Shown: positions 1 through 6,223, counted from the first letter of the stretch. The stretch is 8,765 bases of DNA from Methylococcaceae bacterium UBA4132 (GCA_002380945.1 DFWO01000029.1:1-8765), one strand, 5' to 3'. The notes: generated from the sequence alone by a model not told the origin. Made by a program: numbers and translations.

Positions 1-1
1 G

Positions 2-1027
2 GTTTTTTATGACCAGCAATGTCCGTTATGTAATCGCACTGTACTAACACTTAATCATTTCGATATATTCAGCCGTGTCACCTTTAAAAGTGCGCAAGAC
101 TATGCGGCACAGTATCCTGCATTAGCGGGGATTAGCGATGCAACTTTATTGACCGATTTATACGCGCTAGATAAGCAGAATAATGTCTATTCAGGCGTGA
201 ATACTTATCGTCAAATTATGCTAAAAATGGCTTATTTAGCACCGATAGGGTTTGTATTGGGCTTGCCTGTTATTCATCAAATTGCAGTAAAAAAATACCG
301 TGCTATTGCTGATTCTCGTCTCCGCGTGACGTGTACATCACAATGCCTAGTCTCAGAAAAATTACCCGATAACACGCTATACCACCGCATTTTTGAACAA
401 TTCGCGACTAGAAAACCCAAAGCCTTTGCTAGAAAATTAACCAACCTATTGATTGCTATAGTATTTCTGCAATTAAACAGCACTATTCATTACGCACTAT
501 TTTACCGACTTGATTTAGCGATTGAAAAAAGCCCAATGAGCGTACCGATTTCTCAAGCTAGCAACGCGCTAATTATGGTTTCTCAGCTATTTTTGGGCAT
601 TACCCCACATGCTCTTTATCTACATGACCATTTTGCTGGCTATGACCGTATTTTAGCCATTACGTACACTGACAAAAACGGTAATGAACAGTGGCTACCC
701 TTTGTTAATGAACAAGGACGCTTACTTGAACCTAATTGGGGGCGTGTACATTCAATGTGGGCAAATATTGCCGTTACGCCAACTATTGATCATGAACGGA
801 TTAAAAAATTTACCATGAAAGTGACTGCATTTTGGGGGCGGAACATCGGGTTAGACATCAATCACACAGAATTTCATATCAAAATGAAAAAAATTGATGC
901 CCCGACTGAATGGGTTTACGACCAATTACATAAAAACTTTGTTGCAAAATGGACGGATGTTGGCTCAGCAAAATGGTCAAACAACGTTTTTTCGTTCGAC
1001 TTGCCTGACAATATAAACTCTTTATGA
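2..1027 (+). CDS. DCC (DUF393) thiol-disulfide oxidoreductase-like membrane protein, 5' partial
   Basis: The frame is open from base 2 to the TGA at 1025-1027, giving 341 visible residues. A TTG at 149 is only an internal Leu codon. The visible N-terminus reads VFYDQQCPLCNR, the DCC-family signature (hydrophobic strand, D, then CxxC, codons at 20-31), so the true start probably lies only a few residues beyond the left edge. The family is predicted to have a thioredoxin-like fold with a CxxC redox centre, but its substrates are mostly unknown. The DCC domain covers about the first 110 residues. A hydrophobic stretch (YLAPIGFVLGLPVI) follows near its end, then a likely membrane helix at about residues 146-168 and a second hydrophobic stretch at about 187-205. 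The C-terminal 130 residues are soluble, rich in Trp and Asn, and I do not recognise them. DCC domains fused to membrane parts are known, for example with HTTM domains. The DCC call is firm; the role of the extension is unknown. Confidence 0.85.
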   Translation, partial: VFYDQQCPLCNRTVLTLNHFDIFSRVTFKSAQDYAAQYPALAGISDATLLTDLYALDKQNNVYSGVNTYRQIMLKMAYLAPIGFVLGLPVIHQIAVKKYRAIADSRLRVTCTSQCLVSEKLPDNTLYHRIFEQFATRKPKAFARKLTNLLIAIVFLQLNSTIHYALFYRLDLAIEKSPMSVPISQASNALIMVSQLFLGITPHALYLHDHFAGYDRILAITYTDKNGNEQWLPFVNEQGRLLEPNWGRVHSMWANIAVTPTIDHERIKKFTMKVTAFWGRNIGLDINHTEFHIKMKKIDAPTEWVYDQLHKNFVAKWTDVGSAKWSNNVFSFDLPDNINSL

Positions 1028-1058
1028 GCATTTTGGCAAAACGAAAGTGTTTTTATTA

Positions 1059-1087
1059 TTGCATCGATATTGCAGTCATGATATAAA
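1059..1087 (+). promoter_or_regulatory. Likely sigma70-type promoter for the small lipoprotein gene
   Basis: TTGCAT at 1059-1064 and TATAAA at 1082-1087 are separated by exactly 17 bases, with about 60 bases left for a 5' leader before the ATG at 1148. The -10 box matches the consensus at five of six positions; the -35 is weak (three of six). A TTGGCA/TATTAT pair just upstream (1033-1059) has only a 15-base spacer and is less likely. Confidence 0.5.
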
Positions 1088-1090
1088 TTA

Positions 1091-1117
1091 TATGTGCTTT
1101 TTGTAACAGCGCACATA
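1091..1117 (+). promoter_or_regulatory. Inverted repeat TATGTGC/GCACATA in the lipoprotein leader
   Basis: TATGTGC (1091-1097) and GCACATA (1111-1117) form perfect 7-base arms around 13 bases. The pair starts where transcription from the promoter above would begin. It could be an operator for a dimeric repressor or a hairpin at the 5' end of the short mRNA. No known regulator site is recognised, and the match could be chance in AT-rich DNA. Confidence 0.3.
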
Positions 1118-1147
1118 AAAATAAATTAAACCCCATTGGAGGATAAC

Positions 1148-1261
1148 ATGAAAAAAACTTTAGCAATTTTAGCAATGGCATTAATGATTGTTGGCTTAAC
1201 TGGTTGCATCGATAGCCAAGACGACAGCAAACAAAAAGTTTCTAGCTCTATCTCGCTATAA
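1148..1261 (+). CDS. 37-residue small lipoprotein
   Basis: The ATG at 1148 lies five bases after a strong ribosome binding site, GGAGG at 1138-1142, and the frame ends with TAA at 1259-1261. The N-terminus is a complete lipoprotein signal: MKK, a hydrophobic core of about 14 residues, then a lipobox L-T-G-C with Cys20 as the lipidation site. Signal peptidase II cleavage would leave an 18-residue mature peptide rich in Asp, Ser, Gln and Lys. The residue after Cys is Ile rather than Asp, which under the usual Lol rule favours the outer membrane. The gene is monocistronic, with a probable promoter upstream and a strong terminator 13 bases after its stop. Size and layout recall entericidin-type or other short lipoproteins of gammaproteobacteria, but the mature part gives no family match, so no function is assigned. 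The combination of binding site, lipobox, stop and terminator makes it a convincing gene. Confidence 0.85.
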   Translation: MKKTLAILAMALMIVGLTGCIDSQDDSKQKVSSSISL

Positions 1262-1274
1262 ATTTTGCAATACC

Positions 1275-1304
1275 AAAAAACCCAGCGTTATCGCTGGGTT
1301 TTTT
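1275..1304. terminator. Strong bidirectional rho-independent terminator
   Basis: The stem CCCAGCG (1281-1287) pairs perfectly with CGCTGGG (1292-1298) around a TTAT loop. It is flanked by AAAAAA (1275-1280) and TTTTTT (1299-1304), so a U-tract follows the hairpin on both strands. It ends the small lipoprotein transcript on the plus strand and lies about 70 bases after the amrS stop on the minus strand, serving both convergent genes. Confidence 0.93.
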
Positions 1305-1372
1305 GTTTGTAGTCTGTTGATAACAGTAATACGACAAGCATTCTGCCACGCAATGTGTAAAGTGAAAGTGAC

Positions 1373-2458
1373 TTAATCAATAACAATAGCTTGACGTTTC
1401 GCTCCCCAATCCCCTGCCTTAGCATTAAATACTCCCGCACAGCGTTCACCACAAAAACGACAATAGCCTGAAGCATCCAAATTCCAATCGGATAGTTCGT
1501 ACCAATCTCTACCAATTAATAACGCTCCGCACGCATGACAATAAGTGCTATCTGCCGCTTTATCATGCGCATTACCAATATAGGCATAATGTACACCGTT
1601 TTTTAAAGCGATTTGCCGTGCGCGTAATAATGATTGTATTGGCGTGTGCGGTTTATCCCGCATCTTCCAATCGGGATGAAAGGCGGTAAAATGCATAGGA
1701 ACATCAACACCCAAATTTTCAACCACCCATTGCGTCATTGCTTCAAGCTCTGCCTCTGAGTCATTTTCATCAGGAATAATTAGAGTCGTTAGCTCCAGCC
1801 ACACTGACGTTTCATGTTTGATGTACTTAAGCGTATCTAATACAGGTTGCAAATGCCCACCCGTAATATGGTGATAAAAATGCTCAGTAAAGGCTTTTAA
1901 ATCAATATTAGCGGCATCCATCCACGCATAAAATTCAGCTCTTGGCTCTGCACATACATACCCTGCTGACACCGCAACTGACTTTATACCTAACGCCCGA
2001 CACGCTTGAGCGGTATCAATTGCGTATTCATGAAACACCACAGGATCGTTATAAGTATAAGCCACGCTATCACAGCCATGCGCCAATGCCGCTTTGGCAA
2101 TCGCATCGGGTGACGCTTTGCTCATTAACGTATCCATCTCGCGTGATTTACTAATATCCCAATTCTGGCAAAACTTACACGCCAGATTACAACCTGCCGT
2201 ACCAAAAGACAGTATGGGCGAGCCTGGCAAAAAATGATTCAGTGGTTTTTTTTCAATAGGATCAATCGCAAAACCGCTTGAACGACCGTAACTGGTCATA
2301 ACAATTTGATTATCCAAATTTTGTCTCACGAAACACAAACCGCGTTGCTCATTATGTAACTTACAAAATCGTGGGCAAAGATCACATTGCACACGACCAT
2401 CGGTTAAGGTATGCCAATAACGGGTCTGTACCGTATCATGCGTCATAAAAGTAGTCAT
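1373..2458 (-). CDS. amrS: AmmeMemoRadiSam system radical SAM enzyme
   Basis: A 361-residue radical SAM protein. The [4Fe-4S]/SAM-binding motif CxxxCxxC is at C90-C94-C97, in the context GTAGCNLACKFCQNW. The N-terminus has the family's cysteine cluster (C25, C28, C32, C42; CDLCPRFC then GLC), also seen in pyruvate-formate-lyase activase relatives. The C-terminus carries two more CxxC pairs (C307/C310 and C333/C336, plus C340) that look like a zinc ribbon or an auxiliary cluster site. Length and architecture fit the AmrS family. It should cleave SAM reductively to a 5'-deoxyadenosyl radical; its substrate is not known to me. The ATG at 2456-2458 is preceded, six bases away, by AAGGAG (complement of 2465-2470), which favours it over the internal Met5. 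It is divergent from amrB and amrA, the other two members of the system. The family identification is firm. Confidence 0.95.
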   Translation of the reverse strand: MTTFMTHDTVQTRYWHTLTDGRVQCDLCPRFCKLHNEQRGLCFVRQNLDNQIVMTSYGRSSGFAIDPIEKKPLNHFLPGSPILSFGTAGCNLACKFCQNWDISKSREMDTLMSKASPDAIAKAALAHGCDSVAYTYNDPVVFHEYAIDTAQACRALGIKSVAVSAGYVCAEPRAEFYAWMDAANIDLKAFTEHFYHHITGGHLQPVLDTLKYIKHETSVWLELTTLIIPDENDSEAELEAMTQWVVENLGVDVPMHFTAFHPDWKMRDKPHTPIQSLLRARQIALKNGVHYAYIGNAHDKAADSTYCHACGALLIGRDWYELSDWNLDASGYCRFCGERCAGVFNAKAGDWGAKRQAIVID

Positions 2459-2551
2459 TTGCTGCTCCTTAATGCTATTAATTTTTGAGATTTGAACCTT
2501 TTCTCCTATTTAAGTTCAATAATTTAGAAAAAACTAATATGCAAAATTTTA

Positions 2552-2654
2552 TGTATCATCCTAACGTTAAGTAGATGAAGGCGGACGGATGCTAATGCCA
2601 TCAACCCAGCGCGAATAAATTCGTACTTATTGTTGGTGATGTTAGGATAAATAC
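2552..2654. repeat. 103-base element with imperfect 14-base terminal inverted repeats
   Basis: The left arm (2552-2565) reads TGTATCATCCTAAC. The right arm (2641-2654) reads GTTAGGATAATACA. They pair at 13 of 14 positions. Inside are a CGAAT/ATTCG mini-palindrome (2612-2623) and a weaker pairing between CATCAAC near 2599-2605 and GTTGGTG near 2632-2638. The TCCTAAC/GTTAGGA ends recall the simple sites of integron attC elements, but the outer bases do not match RYYYAAC/GTTRRRY and the inner boxes do not pair. A small MITE-like insertion or a structured RNA are alternatives. No flanking target-site duplication is evident. Confidence 0.45.
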
Positions 2655-2761
2655 AAACAATCTTATTGATTAGTAACAACAAAATGTTAGCATTAAGCCT
2701 ATCGCACTTCCCTTCACTGTCACCCACTTAAAATTATTATAAATTAAACCCAATTTATACT

Positions 2762-2766
2762 AGGAG
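2762..2766 (+). promoter_or_regulatory. Ribosome binding site deciding the amrB start
   Basis: AGGAG sits six bases before the ATG at 2773, against only three bases before the in-frame TTG at 2770. This favours the ATG, giving MNRQPAVAGSFYP at the N-terminus. Confidence 0.8.
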
Positions 2767-2772
2767 ACGTTG

Positions 2773-3552
2773 ATGAATAGACAACCCGCCGTAGCAGGTA
2801 GTTTTTACCCTGCTAACCCGCAACAACTACAGCACATATTAGCGCAATACCTACATGATGCCGAAACCAACGCGCAAGCACCCAAAGCCATTATTGCTCC
2901 TCATGCAGGCTATATTTATTCAGGTCCGATAGCCGCCAGTGCTTACGCCCGATTAAAAAACGCCCACGCTACCATCAAACGCGTTGTTCTCATTGGACCT
3001 TCACATCATGTTGCCTTTAAAGGGCTTGCCGTTAGTCAAGCGGACAACTTTATCACACCATTAGGCAGCATTCCCGTTGATGTATTTGCAGTAGAAAGCA
3101 TAGTTCATCTGCCTTTTGTCTATACCATAGAACAAGCACACAGTCATGAACACAGTTTGGAAGTGCAACTGCCTTTTTTACAAGCTATGCTCGATGACTT
3201 CAGCATCATTCCCATTGTTACCGGTGACGCATCATCCGAACAAGTGAGCCAAGTTCTGGAATTATTATGGGGTGGCAGTGAAACGCTGATTGTTATCAGC
3301 TCTGATTTAAGCCATTATCATGACTATGCAACCGCACAACAGCTAGACAAAGCCACTAGCAAAGCGATAGAACATCTACAATATGAACGGTTAAATTTTG
3401 AATCCGCCTGTGGCAGAATACCTGTCAGCGGCTTATTAAGACTGGCAAAAAATAAAGCATTAACAGTTAAAAACATCGACCTGCGTAATTCAGGCGATAC
3501 CGCAGGTGACAAACATAGGGTGGTGGGATATGGCGCGTACATCATTGAGTAA
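2773..3552 (+). CDS. amrB: AmmeMemoRadiSam system protein B (MEMO family)
   Basis: A 259-residue MEMO-family protein, complete and of normal length. It opens with the family's RQPAVAGSFYP signature, followed by IIAPHAGYIYSGPIAASAYA (His44) and GPSHHVAF (His78, His79). Then come AHSHEHSLEVQLPFLQ (about 122-137), SSDLSHYH (about 176-183) and a conserved Cys in SACGRIPVSGLL (Cys213). Two histidines and one cysteine at such positions form the metal site of human MEMO1, so the ligand set appears intact. The fold is related to class III extradiol dioxygenases and LigB-like enzymes, but no reaction is established for the bacterial protein to my knowledge. It is cytosolic, with no signal peptide. The gene overlaps amrA by 23 bases, implying one mRNA and translational coupling. 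Its likely partners are AmrA and AmrS. Confidence 0.95.
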   Translation: MNRQPAVAGSFYPANPQQLQHILAQYLHDAETNAQAPKAIIAPHAGYIYSGPIAASAYARLKNAHATIKRVVLIGPSHHVAFKGLAVSQADNFITPLGSIPVDVFAVESIVHLPFVYTIEQAHSHEHSLEVQLPFLQAMLDDFSIIPIVTGDASSEQVSQVLELLWGGSETLIVISSDLSHYHDYATAQQLDKATSKAIEHLQYERLNFESACGRIPVSGLLRLAKNKALTVKNIDLRNSGDTAGDKHRVVGYGAYIIE

Positions 3553-4096
3553 AGAACAGCAGCAATGTCTGTTAGCACTGGCGAAAAATTCCATTCAGCA
3601 CGGTTTAACGACAGGTACGCCATTGACAGTTAATCTAGCCAATTTTCCAGAAGAACTAAGGGTACAACGTGCAACCTTTGTCACCTTGCAAAAACACGGG
3701 CAATTACGCGGTTGTATCGGTATGTTAGCCGCCACCCGACCGCTAGTAGTAGACATCGCTGAAAACGCCTTTTTAGCCGCATTTAACGATCCACGTTTTC
3801 CGCCATTATCCGCTGATGAATTAGACGAGCTAGACATTCATTTGTCCATACTCACACCTGCTGAACCTATGTCATTTAGTTCAGAACAAGATTTATTAAA
3901 CCAACTGCAACCGAATATTGATGGCTTAATTTTACAAGACGGTTACCGACGAGGTACGTTTTTACCCTCAGTCTGGGAACAACTACCAGAACCTAAACAA
4001 TTTCTAAGTCACTTAAAACAAAAAGCAGGTTTACCATCTGATTACTGGTCGGACACCCTTAAAGTGTCTCGCTACACCGCTGAAATAATTGAGTAG
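3530..4096 (+). CDS. amrA: AmmeMemoRadiSam system protein A (AMMECR1 family)
   Basis: A 188-residue AMMECR1-domain protein. The hallmark hexapeptide LRGCIG is at residues 59-64 (Cys62). The second family block, GLILQDGYRRGTFLPSVWEQ, is at about 132-151, and DPRFPPLSADEL at about 87-98 is also typical. The strictly conserved Cys suggests a nucleophilic or metal-handling role, but the biochemical function is unknown. The human homologue AMMECR1 is linked to a developmental disorder. I chose the ATG at 3530; an in-frame GTG at 3506 would add eight residues not expected for the family. The purine-rich GGGTGGTGGG just upstream lies inside amrB, so initiation is probably coupled to amrB translation. 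A palindrome follows 11 bases after the stop. Confidence 0.94.
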   Translation: MARTSLSKEQQQCLLALAKNSIQHGLTTGTPLTVNLANFPEELRVQRATFVTLQKHGQLRGCIGMLAATRPLVVDIAENAFLAAFNDPRFPPLSADELDELDIHLSILTPAEPMSFSSEQDLLNQLQPNIDGLILQDGYRRGTFLPSVWEQLPEPKQFLSHLKQKAGLPSDYWSDTLKVSRYTAEIIE

Positions 4097-4107
4097 TTCT
4101 ATTTAAG

Positions 4108-4136
4108 ATAGAGACGCTGCAATGCAACGTCTCTAT
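4108..4136. terminator. Long palindrome between convergent amrA and fumarase genes
   Basis: ATAGAGACG (4108-4116) pairs perfectly with CGTCTCTAT (4128-4136). After one mismatch, TGC/GCA pairs inside, leaving a three-base AAT loop. It is placed where a shared terminator is expected (11 bases after amrA, 9 bases after the fumarase stop on the other strand), but neither strand has a clear U-tract. It may be a dispersed palindromic repeat doing terminator duty. Confidence 0.6.
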
Positions 4137-4145
4137 AGAAAACAT

Positions 4146-5663
4146 TTATTCTGTCACCACAGGAATCTTACCAATTTTTTGTTGCCAGATTTTGGGGGCG
4201 ATATGATGAATAGATGCACCTAAGGTATCGACAGCGACCGTGACCGGCATATCTTCAATGACAAATTCGTGAATGGCTTCCATACCTAAATCAGCAAAAG
4301 CAACGATGTGGGCTTTTTTGATGGCTTTTGCGACTAGAAATGCCGCGCCACCAACCGCCATCAAATAGATAGCTTGATGTTTTTGAATCGCGGCGATAGC
4401 TTCTGCACCGCGTTCCGCTTTGCCTATCATGCCAATTAAGCCTGTTTTGTCTAGCATGGTTTCAGTGAATTTATCCATGCGCGTGGCTGTGGTTGGTCCT
4501 GCTGGACCGACCACTTCATCACGGACAGGATCAACAGGACCAACGTAGTAGATGAATTTGTTAGTAAAATCGACTGGCAACGGTTCGCCGCGTTCGATTA
4601 AATCACACAAGCGTTTATGAGCGGCATCACGCCCTGTCAACATTGTGCCACTGAGTAATAAAGTTTCGCCCAGTTTCCATGTTGCCATCTCTTCTTTGGT
4701 CACGGTGTCGAGATTCACGCGCCGTGCGGTTGCACCCGCAGACCAAGTAATTTTTGGCCAGTCATCTAAACGTGGCGGGGTAAATTCGGCTGCACCTGAA
4801 CCATCAAGTACAAAATGCGTATGACGGGTAGCCGCGCAGTTGGGAATGATAGCGACAGGTTTATTCGCCGCATGAGTCGGATAATCTTTGATTTTAATAT
4901 CTAGCACGGTGGTCAGTCCGCCCAAACCTTGTGCGCCTATACCTAGCGCGTTGACTTTTTCATATAGCTCAAGGCGCAATGCTTCTAAGGCATTACTCGC
5001 GCCTTTGGCAATCAAGTCTTGTATGTCGATAGATTCCATACAGGCTTGTTTAGCTAGTAGCATAGCTTTTTCTGCGGTACCGCCGATGCCTATGCCTAAA
5101 ATTCCTGGTGGACACCAGCCTGCACCCATAGTCGGAACGGTTTTTAATACCCAATCGACGATGCTATCTGACGGGTTAAGCATGATAAATTTTGCTTTAG
5201 CTTCTGAGCCGCCTCCTTTAGCAGCAATTTCGACTTCTACGGTGTCGCCTAACACTAATTCGGTATGCACAACAGCGGGGGTGTTGTCGCCTGTGTTGAT
5301 GCGTTTACCTGCGGGGTCTTTTAATATCGAGGCGCGTAGGATGTTATCGGGAAGGCTGTAAGCACGTCTTACACCTTCATTAACCATATCAGTAATGCTC
5401 AACGTTGATTGCCATTGCACATTCATACCAATTTTTAAAAACACCACCACAATACCTGTATCTTGGCAAATCGGTCTATGCCCTTCAGCACATAAACGGG
5501 AATTGATAAGAATTTGTGCGATAGCATCTTTGGCGGCGGGGCTTTGTTCTTTTTCGTAAGCCGTATTGAGGGCTTGAATAAAATCTAGCGGATGATAATA
5601 GGAAATGTATTGCAGAGCATCGGCGATGCTTTGTATGAAGTCTTCTTGGCGTATTAGGGTCAT
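4146..5663 (-). CDS. fumA: Fumarate hydratase class I (iron-sulfur, fused alpha/beta)
   Basis: A 505-residue class I fumarase, catalysing reversible hydration of fumarate to L-malate in the TCA cycle in the cytosol. The N-terminal (alpha) part has RPICQDTGI (Cys66), GAGWCPPGILGIGIGG (Cys184) and PNCAATRHTHFVLDGSG (Cys276). These are the three cysteines expected to bind the labile [4Fe-4S] cluster that activates substrate. The C-terminal (beta) part, from about residue 315, has LLLSGTMLTGRDAAHKR, YYVGPVD and GPAGPTTATRMDKFTE. The length suits the single-chain type of proteobacteria. The related L(+)-tartrate dehydratase is an alternative for such folds, but the fused two-domain form favours fumarase. 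I chose the ATG at 5661-5663; a TTG at 5705 would read through an inverted repeat. Its ribosome binding site is weak (GAG, eight bases upstream) and borders a REP pair that may affect expression. Confidence 0.95.
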   Translation of the reverse strand: MTLIRQEDFIQSIADALQYISYYHPLDFIQALNTAYEKEQSPAAKDAIAQILINSRLCAEGHRPICQDTGIVVVFLKIGMNVQWQSTLSITDMVNEGVRRAYSLPDNILRASILKDPAGKRINTGDNTPAVVHTELVLGDTVEVEIAAKGGGSEAKAKFIMLNPSDSIVDWVLKTVPTMGAGWCPPGILGIGIGGTAEKAMLLAKQACMESIDIQDLIAKGASNALEALRLELYEKVNALGIGAQGLGGLTTVLDIKIKDYPTHAANKPVAIIPNCAATRHTHFVLDGSGAAEFTPPRLDDWPKITWSAGATARRVNLDTVTKEEMATWKLGETLLLSGTMLTGRDAAHKRLCDLIERGEPLPVDFTNKFIYYVGPVDPVRDEVVGPAGPTTATRMDKFTETMLDKTGLIGMIGKAERGAEAIAAIQKHQAIYLMAVGGAAFLVAKAIKKAHIVAFADLGMEAIHEFVIEDMPVTVAVDTLGASIHHIAPKIWQQKIGKIPVVTE

Positions 5664-5674
5664 GGCATTATCTC

Positions 5675-5753
5675 GTAGGTCGGAGTGAGGTACGAACCCC
5701 AACAAAAATACGAACTGAGAAAATGTTGGGGTTCGTACCTCACCCCAACCTAC
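5675..5753. repeat. Inverted pair of GTAG-type REP palindromes (BIME-like)
   Basis: Two 30-base arms (5675-5704 and 5724-5753) are reverse complements with two mismatches, around a 19-base AT-rich loop. Each arm starts at its outer end with GTAG and continues GGTTGGGG...ACCCCAACA; in the right-hand copy GTTGGGGT and ACCCCAAC pair to make a hairpin of its own. A GTAG foot followed by an imperfect palindrome, in head-to-head pairs, is the established form of REP/BIME elements mobilised by RAYT (Y1, IS200-like) transposases. No transposase lies in this window. A third copy occurs at 6224-6254. Confidence 0.85.
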
Positions 5754-5791
5754 CGAGCTAATCAGTAAATCGTACGCGGTCTGCGGTAGGG

Positions 5792-6208
5792 TTAGAGCAG
5801 TTCATGTCCATACCCAATTCGATGCCATGCCTCTTTGAACTCTGGCACGTCATATGATGTTGGCTGAAGCCAGTAGGAAATATTGCTATTCTTCTCACCT
5901 CGATGAGCGAGTGATTTAACTTCGTTGGGCTTCATAACGAAAGCATTTGGCTCTTTGTTCACGTTATTAATGATGAGCCAATAATCGCCCATGATTTTTG
6001 CCAGACTATTTCCAAGTGGCACGGGATTTCTCTTGGATAGTGTTTTTACCTGAATGCCGATAAACGCTGTGACGCTTTTGTTGTATGCAATTATGTCTAT
6101 CCCTCTTGCGTTCCGCGCTGTTGGCATAACGTTCCAACCCATACACGATAGCTTGTAGCAAGCGTAGTACATACCAATATTTCCTGTCACTTGCGTCTCT
6201 AGTTTCAT
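5792..6208 (-). CDS. PD-(D/E)XK nuclease-like protein of unknown function
   Basis: A 138-residue protein. The core reads RGIDIIAYN (Asp38), then a strand and IQVKT (Gln53, Lys55), matching the D...(E/Q)xK signature of the restriction-endonuclease-like fold, with Gln in place of the usual Glu as in Mrr-type enzymes. An N-terminal helix with Glu4 (KLETQVTGNIG) would suit the same fold. Later blocks MGDYWLIIN, VKSLAHRGEK and SYWLQPTSYD look conserved in character but have no function I can name. Nuclease activity is therefore inference; the role could be DNA repair, defence or mobile-element upkeep. The start is the ATG at 6206-6208, with GAGGAA just upstream. An ATG at 6301 in the same frame would add 31 residues encoded by a REP repeat and a hairpin and is rejected. 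The gene sits between two REP sites in the gap between fumarase and the glucan synthase. Confidence 0.7.
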   Translation of the reverse strand: MKLETQVTGNIGMYYACYKLSCMGWNVMPTARNARGIDIIAYNKSVTAFIGIQVKTLSKRNPVPLGNSLAKIMGDYWLIINNVNKEPNAFVMKPNEVKSLAHRGEKNSNISYWLQPTSYDVPEFKEAWHRIGYGHELL

Positions 6209-6212
6209 TAGG

Positions 6213-6218
6213 TTCCTC
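6213..6218 (-). promoter_or_regulatory. Ribosome binding site deciding the PD-(D/E)XK gene start
   Basis: GAGGAA (complement of 6213-6218) stands four bases before the ATG at 6208 on the minus strand (five from the AGGA core). No comparable site precedes the upstream ATG at 6301. Confidence 0.7.
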
Positions 6219-6223
6219 GCAGC

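Larger units (their letters stand above)
2459..2772. other. Divergent intergenic region between amrS and amrB
   Basis: This 314-base gap must hold the promoters of both arms of the amr system. The amrS side has its ribosome binding site at 2465-2470. It also has a short inverted repeat, TTGAAC (2492-2497) and GTTCAA (2514-2519), 16 bases apart, which might be an operator. The amrB side has a TATAAA at 2738-2743 usable as a -10 box, without a good -35. The middle is occupied by the 103-base inverted-repeat element at 2552-2654. A 67-codon minus-strand reading frame crosses the region but has no ribosome binding site or recognisable domain, so I do not call it a gene. Confidence 0.6.

Noticed and set aside
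149..1027. TTG at 149 as the start of the DCC-family gene
   Set aside because: The frame stays open to base 2 and encodes the conserved VFYDQQCPLC motif upstream, so 149 is internal and the gene is cut by the window edge.
2558..2648. Integron attC site
   Set aside because: The TCCTAAC/GTTAGGA ends look similar, but the first and last bases break the RYYYAAC/GTTRRRY rule and the inner L boxes do not pair. It is kept only as an unclassified inverted-repeat element.
2524..2727. 67-codon minus-strand reading frame in the amrS-amrB gap
   Set aside because: No ribosome binding site or known domain was seen, and it runs through the inverted-repeat element. It would also end in the region of the amrS promoter.
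3506..3529. GTG at 3506 as the amrA start
   Set aside because: It would add eight non-family residues. The ATG at 3530 gives a normal AMMECR1 N-terminus after a purine-rich stretch.
3324..3623. 99-codon minus-strand frame across the amrB-amrA junction
   Set aside because: It is antisense to two conserved genes, with no domain and no binding site.
4888..5361. 157-codon plus-strand reading frame inside fumA
   Set aside because: It is antisense to the well-conserved fumarase, is low in complexity (Pro, Ser, Ala) and has no domain. It is a shadow frame.
5664..5705. Upstream TTG start for fumA adding 14 residues
   Set aside because: The added residues are encoded by a REP arm, and the family N-terminus matches the ATG at 5663.
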